In this document: positions 8,251 through 17,421 of the stretch, one piece after another
Layout: the number at the start of each line of letters is the position of its first letter
Numbering within the stretch: position 1 is the first letter of the stretch
DNA from: Saccharothrix obliqua
GTDB lineage: Bacteria > Actinomycetota > Actinomycetes > Mycobacteriales > Pseudonocardiaceae
Direction of reading: 5' to 3'
NCBI RefSeq assembly: GCF_019375475.1
Contig: NZ_JAHXGQ010000012.1
Coordinates: 181,632 to 245,631, forward strand
Length of the DNA: 64,000 bases
Notes under the pieces: generated by a model
What the model saw: only the letters and a program-made list of their open reading frames with translations
Database searches by the model: none
Told to the model about the DNA's origin: nothing
Position numbers and translations under genes: made by a program

Positions 8251-8622
8251 TCACCGGTACCGAGCCCCTGCCGGCCGGACACGGATCATCCTGTCATAGC
8301 ACCGAGTTGTGGCTCCGCACGTTTCCCGCGCCTGCCTGAAGACCTGGTGGTCTACGCCGGGGACCCACGCGGAAAGCGGGTGTTCGGGCAGGAACGCCGT
8401 GCTGTCGTGGCCCGGCGGCGGTGCCACCGCGTGGTGCACGGAGAAGAGCAGCGAGCCATCCTCCGGCAGGGGAAGCCCTTCCACCCGCGGGAGGGCGGTG
8501 CAGTCGACGGAAGCGAGGACCGGCAACGGGTTTCCCCTCCCGTCGCTGGGAACGCCCCGATCGGTCGCCGCGCGGCGGAACTGCTCGCAACGGTCCGTGG
8601 TGCGCCAGGATCGCAGGACGCT
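8251..8622 (-). pseudogene. Decayed DUF1963 (YwqG-like) gene fragment
   Basis: A frame open from about 8622 to 8251 reads DRCEQFRRAATDRGVP, then LASVDCTALPRVEGLPLPEDG and SLLF, the core of DUF1963 proteins (usually 'a-x-VDCaaLP…LPLPedGsLLFF'). The N-terminal half is missing, the C-terminal part after SLLF loses resemblance, and there is no good start. DUF1963 proteins are small cytosolic proteins often found near SUKH immunity genes. It is squeezed between the SUKH-3 gene and the MarR gene. I call it a remnant; a divergent short protein starting at the TTG at 8526 is the alternative. Confidence 0.5.
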
Positions 8623-8628
8623 TCGAGA

Positions 8629-9087
8629 TCACCCGGTCGGCCCGGACAAGGTGCCCCTCGTGGCCTGGTTCGCCGTCGCCGCGGCGGAAACGGAGTCGAG
8701 CAGGCGGGTGAGCAGTTGGCGGTCGTCCGCGCGCAGCCGGTCGGTGAAGGGCGCGAGTGCCGCGCGGACCTCCTCCTGCACCCGTTCCGCGAGTTCACGT
8801 CCCGCCGGGGTGATGAAGACGTCGACCGCACGGCGGTCTTCCGGTGACTTGCCCCGTGCCACGAGACCGCGCCGCTCGGCCCGTTCGACGAGACCGGTCA
8901 TCGTGGACTTGTCCAGCCCCAGGAACGCCGCCAGTTCGGTCATGCGCGGTCGGCGGTCGCGCAGGAGGCCGAGCACCCGCAACTGGGTGAGGGACAGGTC
9001 GTGGTCGGAGCCGATGCGGGTGAGCACGGCCATCACCCGGAAGGACGTCCGGACCAAAGCGTCCTCAAGCGCGTCGTCGGATCCCAT
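8629..9087 (-). CDS. MarR-family transcriptional regulator
   Basis: 152 residues with the complete MarR fold: an N-terminal dimerisation helix, LSLTQLRVLGLLRDR, the recognition segment MTELAAFLGLDKSTMTGLVER, and the wing RGKSPEDRRAVDVFITPAGREL. It should repress adjacent genes and respond to a small ligand. It is divergent from the secreted lipocalin-like gene, with an AT-rich 186-base region between them that holds inverted repeats fit for a MarR dimer. Regulation of itself and of that gene is the simplest reading. Confidence 0.92.
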   Translation of the reverse strand: MGSDDALEDALVRTSFRVMAVLTRIGSDHDLSLTQLRVLGLLRDRRPRMTELAAFLGLDKSTMTGLVERAERRGLVARGKSPEDRRAVDVFITPAGRELAERVQEEVRAALAPFTDRLRADDRQLLTRLLDSVSAAATANQATRGTLSGPTG

Positions 9088-9106
9088 GCCGCGATCCTAC
9101 TTGACA

Positions 9107-9153
9107 TAGTTTGCACTGCCAACCAAACTCGAATTAGTACGTAGTGCAAACCA
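9107..9153. promoter_or_regulatory. Probable MarR operators in the divergent promoter
   Basis: GTTTGCACT (9109–9117) is answered by AGTGCAAAC (9143–9151) as a perfect 9-bp inverted repeat, extended imperfectly by one or two bases. A nested inverted repeat AGTTTG/CAAACT lies at 9108–9113 and 9124–9129. The region is clearly AT-richer than its surroundings and contains TTGACA at 9101. This fits one or two MarR dimer sites over the divergent promoters. Confidence 0.5.
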
Positions 9154-9273
9154 ATCCGGAGAGCGCTTCGCGGCACGGGCGCGAGCGGCATCGCAACGAT
9201 CGCCCCAAGGAAACCCATGCCCGCGCCACGGCGTCGTCTCGCCTCGTCCACTCAGATGTAACGGAGAGCCCTC

Positions 9274-10329
9274 ATGTCCACAAGCCAAGCCAGGCGCCGA
9301 GCGGTGGCCCTGGTTGCCACCGCGGCACTCGCCGTGCCGATCGGATCGTCCGCGCAAGCCACCCCGACCCCGGCGCCCACCTCGGGGATCCCGGCTCTCG
9401 TCGATCCCGCGGTCGACCTGGGCCGGCACGCGCCGGGACCCCAGCCGACCTGGTTCGACTCCATCTACTTCACCAGTTCGGTGCGGGCGAACGGCCAGGA
9501 GTTCGGCCTGCAGGTCCACACGCGCATCCTCCCGAACAGGGGCGAGGCCGCGTACCGCTGGACGCTCGCGGTGATCAACAAGACCACCGGGTGGTACCGG
9601 GATCACGCCGTGATGGTGGAGCCGGAGGACTACCGGTGGAGCCCGGGCAAGCTGGACATCACAGCGCCGGGGCTGAGCTGGTCGGGTGACGTCGTCCACC
9701 AATCGGTTCAGGTCGAGACGCCCTGGGGATCGCTCGACGTCCAGTTGACACCCACCGGTCCTGCCCTGAACTACGCGTCCACCGGCTTCTTCGCTCTGGC
9801 CGACGGCGTGCCGAACTACGAGTTCGCACTCCCGGCGATGCGGACGTCCGGAACGCTCGCCGTGGACGGCAAGACGCACCAGATCAAGGGAACTTCCTGG
9901 CTGGACCGGCAGTGGGGCGAGATGCCCACCTCCCTCGTCCGCTGGACGTGGATGAACCTCGCCATGCCCAACGGGGACAAGATCGCCATCTGGGACACGG
10001 TGGGCACCGGGACCAAGAACAGCTGGGCGACGGTTCTCCACCCGGACGGCTCCTACGAAGTGGTGGACGTGGAACCACTCGCCCGGGGCGCCTCCCGCCA
10101 GTGGACCAGCCCGGCCACCGGCCAGACTTACCCCACCCGTTGGCACATCCGGATTCCCGCCCTGCGGTCCGAACTCGACGTGCGGGTCACCGGAAACCCG
10201 GACCAGGAGATCGAGACCCCCGACGGGGGCGGCTACCTGGAGGCCGCGGCGGCGTTCACCGGTAGGTACGACGGCAAGAACGTCCGTGGCGAGAACTACG
10301 TCGAGATGACCGGCGAGTGGAAATCCTGA
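9274..10329 (+). CDS. Secreted lipocalin-like (AttH/CrtC-type) protein
   Basis: 351 residues. The N-terminus has Arg residues followed by a hydrophobic segment and an Ala-rich site near residue 29, a Sec-type signal peptide. The body shows the AttH/CrtC double-lipocalin pattern, notably GTSWLDRQWGEMP, WTWMNLAMPNGDKIAIWD and a closing GENYVEMTGEW. CrtC members hydrate carotenoids; most secreted relatives have no known reaction. The ATG is preceded by ACGGAGAG. The divergent MarR gene and a strong terminator mark it as a single-gene unit under MarR control. Confidence 0.78.
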   Translation: MSTSQARRRAVALVATAALAVPIGSSAQATPTPAPTSGIPALVDPAVDLGRHAPGPQPTWFDSIYFTSSVRANGQEFGLQVHTRILPNRGEAAYRWTLAVINKTTGWYRDHAVMVEPEDYRWSPGKLDITAPGLSWSGDVVHQSVQVETPWGSLDVQLTPTGPALNYASTGFFALADGVPNYEFALPAMRTSGTLAVDGKTHQIKGTSWLDRQWGEMPTSLVRWTWMNLAMPNGDKIAIWDTVGTGTKNSWATVLHPDGSYEVVDVEPLARGASRQWTSPATGQTYPTRWHIRIPALRSELDVRVTGNPDQEIETPDGGGYLEAAAAFTGRYDGKNVRGENYVEMTGEWKS

Positions 10330-10367
10330 TCACCGCCCGTTCTCTCCACGCCTGACGCGAACCAGGA

Positions 10368-10401
10368 GTCGAGACCTGCCAACGACCCGGCAGGTCTCGA
10401 C
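10368..10401 (+). terminator. Strong hairpin terminator
   Basis: A perfect 13-bp stem (10368–10380 with 10389–10401), extended by a further CCAGG/CCTGG pair past a one-base bulge, 39 bases after the lipocalin-like gene. Confidence 0.7.
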
Positions 10402-10532
10402 CCTGGCTCACGCAGTCGGCACCACGCTCGTCGGCGCTTGATTGGTCCGGTGCGGTGACGACGTCGCGGGACGCGTGTTCTTGGGTGCGCGGCGGCCCAC
10501 GATGGTGAGTTCGGCGATCCAGGGAGGTCGTG

Positions 10533-13500
10533 ATGCCCCAGGGCGAGCGCCCGTTGGGTGGTGAGGACTCCGAGTTGGTCCGGTTCGCCGCGGACCTGCG
10601 GCGGTTGCGTGCGCGGGCGGGGACGCCCAGCTACCGGGAGTTGGCGCGGAGGGCGCACTACTCCTCGACGACCTTGTCCGATGCCGCCGGTGGGCGGCGG
10701 TTGCCGACGTTGGCTGTCGTCCTCGGTTTCGTCCGCGCGTGCGGTGGGGATGTCGTCGAGTGGGAGCGGCGGTGGCGTGAGGTCGCCGTGGACGGCGGTG
10801 AGGTGCACGAGGCCCCGTACTCGGGGTTGGCGTCGTTGGGGGTCGAGGACAGCGACCGGTTCTTCGGTCGGGCCGGGCTGGTGGACGAGGTCGTCGGCCG
10901 GCTGGGGAGAACCGCGTTCCTCGCGGTGGTGGGTGCCTCGGGGGTCGGCAAGTCGTCGTTGTTGAGGGCCGGGTTGGTGGCTCGCCTGCGGGCGCGGGGG
11001 CTGGACGGCGCCCGTGACGTGGCGGCCGTGGTGATGACGCCGGGGGCGCAGCCCGTTGCCGCGTTGATGGAGTCGTTGGCGGGCCATGGCGATGAGCGCG
11101 ATGTGGTCGTGGTGGTCGACCAGTTCGAGGAGGTGTTCACGCTCTGCCACGACGTGGGGGAGCGGGGCCGGTTCGTGGCGGGCTTGATGCGGGCCGTGCG
11201 CGCGGGGACCCGGGTGGTGATCGGGTTGCGGACGGATTTCCTCGCGCACTGCGCGGACTTCCCGGAGTTGCGCGTGGCGATGGGTGACGCGCAGGTCTTG
11301 GTCGGGGCGATGACTCCGGAGGAGTTGCGCCAGGTCGTCGTGGAGCCTGCCGCGCGAGCGGGGTGCACGGTCGAGGGGGAACTGGTCGCGGCGATCGTGG
11401 CCGGCGCGACGGGTCGGGCCGCGGCGTTGCCGTTGGTGTCGCACGCTTTGCTGGAGACGTGGCGGCGCAGCCGCGACGATGTGCTCACGCTGGCGGACTA
11501 CCGCGCCGTGGGTGGCATCGAAGAAGCCTTGGCACAGACCGCCGAACGGGTCTACGGCGAGTTGGGGCCGCCGCGACAGCGGTTGGCGCGTGGCCTGTTC
11601 TTGAGGTTGACGGCCCTGGGTGAGGGCACGGAGGACACCAAGCGGCGGATTTCGCGCGACGAGTTGGACGCCGACGCCCCCGAGGTCCGGGCGACGTTGG
11701 ACGTGCTGGCGGGAGCACGGCTGGTGACCTTGGACCAGGACACGGTGGAGTTGACGCACGAGGCGCTGATCTCGGCGTGGCCGCGGTTGCACCACTGGCT
11801 GGCGGCCGACCGCGACGACCTGCGCACCCACCGGCGGCTCACCGAAGCCGCGCGGACCTGGCAGGTGCTCGGCGAGGACCCGGGCGCGTTGTACCGGGGC
11901 GCGCAGTTGGAGATCGTGCGGGAATGGGGTGCCCGTGACGGACACCGGGAGCAGCTGAACTCACGTGAGCGTGCCTTCCTCGACGCCTCGGTGGACGCGG
12001 AGGCCCGTGAGCGCAGGAGCCGGGCGCGGCGTGATCTCCAGCTGAGGATCCTGGTCCTCGGGTTGGTGGTGTTGCTGGCCGTCGTCACCGGGGTCACGTT
12101 CGTGGCCGTCGAACAGCGGCAGCAGGCGGTGGCGGCACGGCAGACCGCGGTGTCCCGTCAAGTGGCCACGCAGGCGCAGGCGCTGGCCGGGTCCCGCCCG
12201 GACACGGCGATGCTGCTCAGCGTGCAGGCGTACCGGACCGCGCCCACGGCCGAGGCGCGCAGCACGTTGCTCGGCATGTCCGCCCGCAGCGCGTACCAGG
12301 GCGCGTTCACCGCACATCGGGGTGCGGTGTCGGAGATGTCGTTCACGCCGGACGGCCGGACGTTGGTGACGGCCAGTGGTGACAGCACGATCGGCGTGTG
12401 GGACGTGCGCAGGCGCGCGAAATCGGCGTCGCTCGACGAGCACCGCACCCCGTTGCGCACCCTGGCGATGAGCCCGGACGGGTCGGTCATGGCCAGCGGT
12501 GGCGACGACCACCGGGTCGTGCTGTGGCACGTCGCCAGCCGGGTGCGCATCGCCGAGTTGTCCGGGCACGGCGCGGAGGTGAAAGAGATCGCGTTCAGCC
12601 CGGACGGACGGCTGCTGGCCACCGGAGCGGCGGACGACCAGGCCATCGTGTGGGACGTGGCCCGCCGCACCCCGCTCGCCCACCTCACCGGCCACGGCGG
12701 GGAAGTGCAAGGGCTGGCGTTCAGCCCGGACGGACTCCTGGCCACCGCCGGCAGCGGGCACACCGTGTTGCTCTGGGACATCGCGTCGGCGACCGTCGTG
12801 CGAACCCTCGTCGGCCACACCGACGTGGTCAAGGACCTGGCGTTCAGCCCCGACGGACGGGTACTCGCATCCACCGGCTGGGATTCCACCATCAGGCTGT
12901 GGAACATGCCCGACGGGACGCGACGCACCACGCTGACCGGCCACACCGGATCGGTGATCGCACTCGCGTTCAACGCCGACGGGACCCTGTTGGCCAGTGC
13001 GGGCAACGACACCGACGTGCGGCTGTGGGACGTGGCGCACGGCAGTCCGCGCGCCCGGCTCACCGGCCACACCGGCAGCGTCTACGCGCTGGCGTTCGGC
13101 AGCGGCCCCGTGCTCGCGTCGGCGGGGGAAAGCGGCTCGGTGATCCTGTGGGACACCGAACTCGCGCCGTTGGCCGAGCCGGAGCCGACCGGTGCGGGCG
13201 ACCTGGTGTTCAGCCCGAACGGCGCGGTGCTCGCCGAAGCGGCCGGGAACCGGACCACGTTGTGGGACCCGGGCACGCGCTCGCGGCGCGCGGTGCTGAC
13301 CGAGCGGTCGGTGGTCAACGCCGTGGCGTTCAGCCCGGACAACACCGTGCTGGCCACGGCGAACCAGGACGGCACGACGACCCTGTGGGACGTCCCGGGC
13401 GGGCGGGAGGTCGCGCGCGTGGGCGGGCACACCGGCGACGTGCTGGACGTGGCGTTCAGCCCGGACGGGCACACGTTCGTGACCGCGGGCGCGGACCAGC

Positions 13501-14135
13501 GGACGATCGTGCGGGACCTCGCCTCCCGGGCCGAGCGGGCCGTGCTGACCAGCCAGACCGGTGTGATCAACGGGGTGGCGTTCAGCCCCGACGGGCGGAC
13601 GCTCGTCACCACCAGCCACGACTCCAGCGTCGTGCTGTGGGAGACCGCCGACTGGACACCCCGCGTCCGGCTGTCCGGGCACAGCGGGTGGGTCCGCAGC
13701 GCCGTGTTCAGCCCCGACAACCGGATGGTGGCCACCGCGAGCGCCGATTCGACCGTGCGCCTGTGGGACGCCGAGACCGGCTCGCCCCGTGCGACCGTCA
13801 CCGGGCACGTCGACGCGGTGTTCAACGGAGCGGCGTTCAGCCCGGACGGGGCGACTCTCGCTTACGCCACCGGTGAGCACACCGTGTCGCTGTGGGACGT
13901 GAAGCAGCAGACGGTCGTGGCCCGGCTGCCCGGCCACACGAAGCCCGTGCACGCCGTGGCCTTCAGCCCCGACGGCCGAACACTGGTCTCGACAGGTGCG
14001 GACGACGCCGTGCTGTTCTGGGACACCGACGCCGAACGCGTGGCCCAGCACATCTGCGACACCCTCGGCCGCGAACCCACCGACGACGAATGGCGCGAGT
14101 TCATCCCCGACCTGCCGCGCAAGCAGACCTGCTGA
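10533..14135 (+). CDS. HTH–nSTAND1 ATPase–TM–WD40 sensor protein
   Basis: 1,200 residues. In order: an N-terminal XRE-like HTH (residues 13–75), an nSTAND1 NTPase with Walker A GASGVGKSS (134–142) and Walker B VVVVVDQFEE (191–200), a helical region, one membrane span (about 504–526), and 14 WD40 repeats (about 590–1165), enough for two seven-bladed propellers. The tail EWREFIPDLPRKQTC is shared in form with the TIR–WD40 protein at 41–44 kb. STAND proteins are ATP-driven switches that oligomerise on sensing a ligand; an outside sensor with a cytoplasmic HTH–ATPase is inferred. The ATG follows GGGAGG; the preceding in-frame GTG at 10530 is the alternative. Function unknown; defence or developmental signalling are candidates. 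Confidence 0.9.
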   Translation: MPQGERPLGGEDSELVRFAADLRRLRARAGTPSYRELARRAHYSSTTLSDAAGGRRLPTLAVVLGFVRACGGDVVEWERRWREVAVDGGEVHEAPYSGLASLGVEDSDRFFGRAGLVDEVVGRLGRTAFLAVVGASGVGKSSLLRAGLVARLRARGLDGARDVAAVVMTPGAQPVAALMESLAGHGDERDVVVVVDQFEEVFTLCHDVGERGRFVAGLMRAVRAGTRVVIGLRTDFLAHCADFPELRVAMGDAQVLVGAMTPEELRQVVVEPAARAGCTVEGELVAAIVAGATGRAAALPLVSHALLETWRRSRDDVLTLADYRAVGGIEEALAQTAERVYGELGPPRQRLARGLFLRLTALGEGTEDTKRRISRDELDADAPEVRATLDVLAGARLVTLDQDTVELTHEALISAWPRLHHWLAADRDDLRTHRRLTEAARTWQVLGEDPGALYRGAQLEIVREWGARDGHREQLNSRERAFLDASVDAEARERRSRARRDLQLRILVLGLVVLLAVVTGVTFVAVEQRQQAVAARQTAVSRQVATQAQALAGSRPDTAMLLSVQAYRTAPTAEARSTLLGMSARSAYQGAFTAHRGAVSEMSFTPDGRTLVTASGDSTIGVWDVRRRAKSASLDEHRTPLRTLAMSPDGSVMASGGDDHRVVLWHVASRVRIAELSGHGAEVKEIAFSPDGRLLATGAADDQAIVWDVARRTPLAHLTGHGGEVQGLAFSPDGLLATAGSGHTVLLWDIASATVVRTLVGHTDVVKDLAFSPDGRVLASTGWDSTIRLWNMPDGTRRTTLTGHTGSVIALAFNADGTLLASAGNDTDVRLWDVAHGSPRARLTGHTGSVYALAFGSGPVLASAGESGSVILWDTELAPLAEPEPTGAGDLVFSPNGAVLAEAAGNRTTLWDPGTRSRRAVLTERSVVNAVAFSPDNTVLATANQDGTTTLWDVPGGREVARVGGHTGDVLDVAFSPDGHTFVTAGADQRTIVRDLASRAERAVLTSQTGVINGVAFSPDGRTLVTTSHDSSVVLWETADWTPRVRLSGHSGWVRSAVFSPDNRMVATASADSTVRLWDAETGSPRATVTGHVDAVFNGAAFSPDGATLAYATGEHTVSLWDVKQQTVVARLPGHTKPVHAVAFSPDGRTLVSTGADDAVLFWDTDAERVAQHICDTLGREPTDDEWREFIPDLPRKQTC

Positions 14136-14268
14136 CGGCCGCGCGTCGACCTTCCCCGGCGGGCGCGTCCGGAGTTCGATGTCCGGTCGGCCCCGGCCCT
14201 GGTCCGGACACCTCGCGGACACCTATTCCTTGGGGGCCGGCAGACGGCCGGCGACGAAAGGACATCAG

Positions 14269-14619
14269 ATGACGAGGGTGATCCGTGCCGGGATGGCGGC
14301 TTTGGCCGTGCTGGGAGCACTGGCGTTGACGGCTCCGACGGCGAGCGCGGCGGACGTGACGCAATACCTCGACGACGGTCGGGGGTACGGACACGTCCTG
14401 GGAAACAAGGTCGAAGCGTGCGATACGAAAGCGGACGACCGGGGTGTGTTCGTGGAGTACCGGTGGCCGGGAGGCCAGGGTGTGGTCAGGGACGAAAACG
14501 GCAGCTCGGGTGGTTGCGGAACCACATACGCGCCCTCGACTGTCACGTCGTTCCACGTGTGCCTGCGACGGCCCGGTTCCGGTGATGTCGACTACTGCAA
14601 GCCTTGGTGGGACGTCTGA
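14269..14619 (+). CDS. Small secreted protein, unknown function
   Basis: 116 residues. The N-terminus is a clear signal peptide with a hydrophobic core (ALAVLGALALTAP) and an ASA cleavage site near residue 27, leaving a mature protein of about 89 residues. The mature part has four Cys (EACDT, GGCGT, HVCLR, DYCKP), suggesting two disulfides, and a Trp-rich end. GAAAGGA lies before the ATG at 14269; the much longer frame upstream overlaps the WD40 gene and is a shadow. Similar small Cys-containing exoproteins are common in actinomycetes. I do not recognise a family. Confidence 0.72.
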   Translation: MTRVIRAGMAALAVLGALALTAPTASAADVTQYLDDGRGYGHVLGNKVEACDTKADDRGVFVEYRWPGGQGVVRDENGSSGGCGTTYAPSTVTSFHVCLRRPGSGDVDYCKPWWDV

Positions 14620-14735
14620 TCCATGAGCGATACGGGTGTGGGCTGCACATCAAGCCCACACCCCCCGGGTCGCTCTCCAGATCCTCGCCGCTTCTGCGGC
14701 ACGAAGTGGTCCGTCCCCCGGTAAACGGAGTGATC

Positions 14736-16148
14736 ATGAAAATCGAGTCGAGATCGGGTGTGGCTGCCGCTCGCCGGTCCATGAGCAGGGCAACGGTCGT
14801 CACCACGTCGCTCACCGCCGCTCTGTTCACGATCGTCATTCCGGCCGAAGCGGTCGGACCCCGGCCGATCTTCCAAGTACCCTTCGAATGCGGACAGGTG
14901 TGGGAGGCGTCGACCTATGACGGGCACAAGCCCAACACCAACAGCCTCGACTTCCTGAAGGTCGGTGGGGGCTCCAACGGTCAGCCCATCCTCGCCTCCG
15001 CCGCGGGCACCGTCGATTACGCGGGCTGGGACAACGGCGGCGGGTGGATGGTGAACCTGCGGCACAGCGACGGCTGGGGCACCAGTTACCTCCACATGAT
15101 CGAGACGCCCGCCGTCACGGCCGGACAGGCGGTGGCGCTCGGTCAGCAACTCGGGCGAGTCGGCAGCACCGGTGACTCCGGTACGCCGCACCTGCACTAC
15201 CAGCAATGGGCGGACGCTCCGGGCAACACGGTCCGAGCCGAGTTCAACGGAGTTCCGGTCAACGTGCGCGTCGGTCAACCCGAAGTGCTGACCAGCCAGA
15301 ACTGCGGCCGGCGCGGCGGTTCGCTGAGCGGTGACAGCCGGGCAGACCTGGTGAGCGTCCAGAACGGCGGTCTGTTCGGTTATGCGAACAACGGTTACCA
15401 CAGCAACGGCACCGTGCGGTGGGGTGCGAGAGTGCAGATCGGTGGCGGCTGGGACGGGGTCCCGGAAGCCGCGGTGAAGTTCGCCGATCTCAACGGAGAC
15501 GGTCTTACTGATCTCGTGAGCAAGCAGGATGGCGGCCTGTTCGGTTATGCGAACAATGGTTACAACAGCAACGGTACGGTGCGGTGGGGGCCGCGGGTGC
15601 AGATCGGTGGTGGTTGGGAGGGTGTGCCGGATACGGCAATGAAGTACGGCGATCTGAATGGTGACGGCCGCACGGATTTGATGAGCGTCCAGAACGGTGG
15701 CCTCTTCGGTTACGCGAACAACGGTTACAACAGCAACGGTACGGTTCGGTGGGGGCCGCGGGTGCAGATCGGTGGCGGCTGGGAGGGTGTGCCGGATGCC
15801 GCGTTGTACTTGGGCGATCTGAATGGTGACGGTCGTGTGGACCTGATGAGCAAGCAGGATGGTGGCCTGTTCGGTTACGCGAACAACGGTTACAACAGCA
15901 ATGGCACCGTGCAGTGGGGGCCGCGGGTGCAGATCGGTGGCGGTTGGGAGGGTGTGCCGGATGCCGCGTTGTACTTGGGTGATCTGAATGGTGACGGGCG
16001 CGCGGACCTGATGAGCAAGCAGGATGGTGGCTTGTTCGGTTACGCGAATGATGGTTACAACAGCAATGGCACGGTGCGGTGGGGGTCGCGGGTGCAGATC
16101 GGTGGTGGCTGGGAGGGCGTGCCTGACGCGGCGTTGAACCTCGTCTGA
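14736..16148 (+). CDS. Secreted M23 peptidase with C-terminal tandem repeats
   Basis: 470 residues. A signal sequence (about residues 1–40) is followed by an M23/LytM zinc peptidase domain: the first ligands lie in the His–x7–Asp segment around HKPNTNSLD, and HLH in GTPHLHY supplies the remainder. M23 enzymes cut peptidoglycan cross-bridges. From about residue 204 there are nearly five 55-residue repeats (GGLFGYANNGYNSNGTV…RVQIGGGWEGVPD…DLNGDGR), each with a calcium-loop-like DLNGDG as in FG-GAP/VCBS repeats. A wall- or glycan-binding propeller is likely. The ATG at 14736 has ACGGAG upstream. The repeats are nearly identical in DNA, so copy number may vary. Confidence 0.88.
   Translation: MKIESRSGVAAARRSMSRATVVTTSLTAALFTIVIPAEAVGPRPIFQVPFECGQVWEASTYDGHKPNTNSLDFLKVGGGSNGQPILASAAGTVDYAGWDNGGGWMVNLRHSDGWGTSYLHMIETPAVTAGQAVALGQQLGRVGSTGDSGTPHLHYQQWADAPGNTVRAEFNGVPVNVRVGQPEVLTSQNCGRRGGSLSGDSRADLVSVQNGGLFGYANNGYHSNGTVRWGARVQIGGGWDGVPEAAVKFADLNGDGLTDLVSKQDGGLFGYANNGYNSNGTVRWGPRVQIGGGWEGVPDTAMKYGDLNGDGRTDLMSVQNGGLFGYANNGYNSNGTVRWGPRVQIGGGWEGVPDAALYLGDLNGDGRVDLMSKQDGGLFGYANNGYNSNGTVQWGPRVQIGGGWEGVPDAALYLGDLNGDGRADLMSKQDGGLFGYANDGYNSNGTVRWGSRVQIGGGWEGVPDAALNLV
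15345..16145 (+). repeat. 165-bp tandem repeat, about 4.9 copies
   Basis: The period is exactly 165 bases (55 codons), set by the recurring TTCGGTTA-CGAA block at 15375, 15540 and 15705 and beyond. Copies 2 to 5 are more alike than copy 1, which points to recent unequal exchange or gene conversion. The repeats keep the reading frame of the M23 protein. Confidence 0.9.
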
Positions 16149-16202
16149 CCTGCCGGACACGAGCGGGCGGCCGCCGGCGCGGGCTGCGGAGTGTTCGGTG
16201 TC

Positions 16203-16246
16203 GGTGAGGTGGCGTGAGCGGCCGAGGGTGCTCACGCCACCTCACC
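16203..16246. terminator. 16-bp perfect hairpin terminator
   Basis: The stem is 16203–16218 with 16231–16246 and the loop is 12 bases. It lies between the convergent M23 gene and the truncated regulator and can end transcription from both sides. Confidence 0.75.
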
Positions 16247-16331
16247 GGATCACAGCACTCCACCCGGACCCGTCCGGCACGCGGCGTGGGTGGCGAACAG
16301 CAGACCGACTTCCTCGCCGAAGGCGTGTGGT

Positions 16332-17420
16332 TCAGGCCAGGTAGGCCGCGACCGGCGGGTGGTCGTTCCACGGTGCCAGGTGTCGGCGGAGGTCGGTGAG
16401 GTAGGTGGCGGCGCGGGCGGAGGTCACGTCGTCCAGGAGTGTGCGGGCGGTGGTGGCGTGGTGCAGGGCCAGGTCGAGGTCGACACTGCCTTGGAGGTGG
16501 GTGTCGGCCAGGACGATGTGGCGCAGTGCGTGGGATCGGGTGTGGGTGGAGTTGTCGGTGGTGAGGTCGTTCCAGCGGCGGGCGTGCCGGGGTAGGGAGA
16601 GGTCGCGGTGGATCTCGACCGCGTCGGCGGCCAGTCGGGGGTGGCCGAAGAACCTGATCCACTCGGGGTCGTCGTCGGCGGCGCGCTGGAGGAGGATTTC
16701 GGCGTTGGCGAAGGCGTGTAGCGCGCGGGGTTGGTCGTGGGCGCGGGCGTGCACGCGGGCGTGGATCAGTTCGCAGAAGGCTGCGGTGCGCGGGGTGGCG
16801 TGGTGGTGGGCGCGCGTGGTGGCGGCTTCCAGGATGTGCAGGGCGGTGGCGTGGTGGCCGCGCAGGGTCGCCTGTAGGCCCATGCAAGCCAGGATGTAGC
16901 AGCCCAGACCGATGTCACCGGCGACCCTGGCGAGTCGTAGGGCGTGGGCGAAGTGGCGTTGGGCGAGTTCCTGGTACCCGGCGTCGAAGGCGCTCCAGCC
17001 GGTTTGCCGGGCGAGTTCGGCGACCGCGCTGAACAGCCTGCGCCCGACGAGGTCGGTGTACGTGCCGTGCAGCAGCGGGGTGGCGCGTTGGACCAGGGCG
17101 GTGTTGAGCAGGACGTCGCGCCGGCTTCCGCCGCCGTAGCGGGAGTCCGCGGCGCGGATCCGGGCGGCGGTGGCGGTGAGGTGGTCGATGTCGGCCCGCC
17201 CGACACGCGGGCCCGGTCCGGTGGTGGACACGGGGTCGCGTTCGGTCAGCCACCGCGACAGCGGGAGGCTGTAGGCGGAGGCGAGCAGTCCGGCGGTCAG
17301 CAGGTCGCGGCGATCCATCACGCTCCAGGAGGTGCGGTGCGGGACGTCTTGGTCCGGTGCGAACCCGATCCCGGCCGGTACGGCAACCCGCCCGAGGCGT
17401 TCATCGAGGATATCGGCGCT
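16332..17420 (-). pseudogene. XRE/TPR-type regulator, N-terminus lost at an IS fossil
   Basis: The frame matches the C-terminal part of a common actinomycete regulator type: SWSVMDRRDLLTAGLLA, then helical TPR-like repeats (TGWSAFDAGYQELAQRHFAHALRLAR, GLQATLRGHHATALHILEAA) to the end. The N-terminal HTH that normally precedes this is missing: upstream of about 17420 the frame runs into the last codons of an IS5-like transposase (SILLW). What remains could start at the ATG at 17318 and give about 328 residues with no DNA-binding domain. Probably non-functional, although a truncated ligand-binding protein is possible. It points toward the M23 gene and ends at a shared terminator. Confidence 0.65.
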
Positions 17421-17421
17421 C

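Noticed and set aside
11961..14222. 753-codon minus-strand frame with repeated motifs
   Set aside because: It is the mirror of the WD40 repeats on the plus strand; its repetitiveness comes from those.
15345..16145. Possible CRISPR array because of regular repeats
   Set aside because: The 165-base units are continuous and in frame within a protein gene, with no spacers and no cas genes.
15505..16887. 460-codon minus-strand frame, His/Arg/Ser rich
   Set aside because: Its repeats are the reverse of the 165-bp repeats in the M23 gene, and it continues across the convergent terminator.
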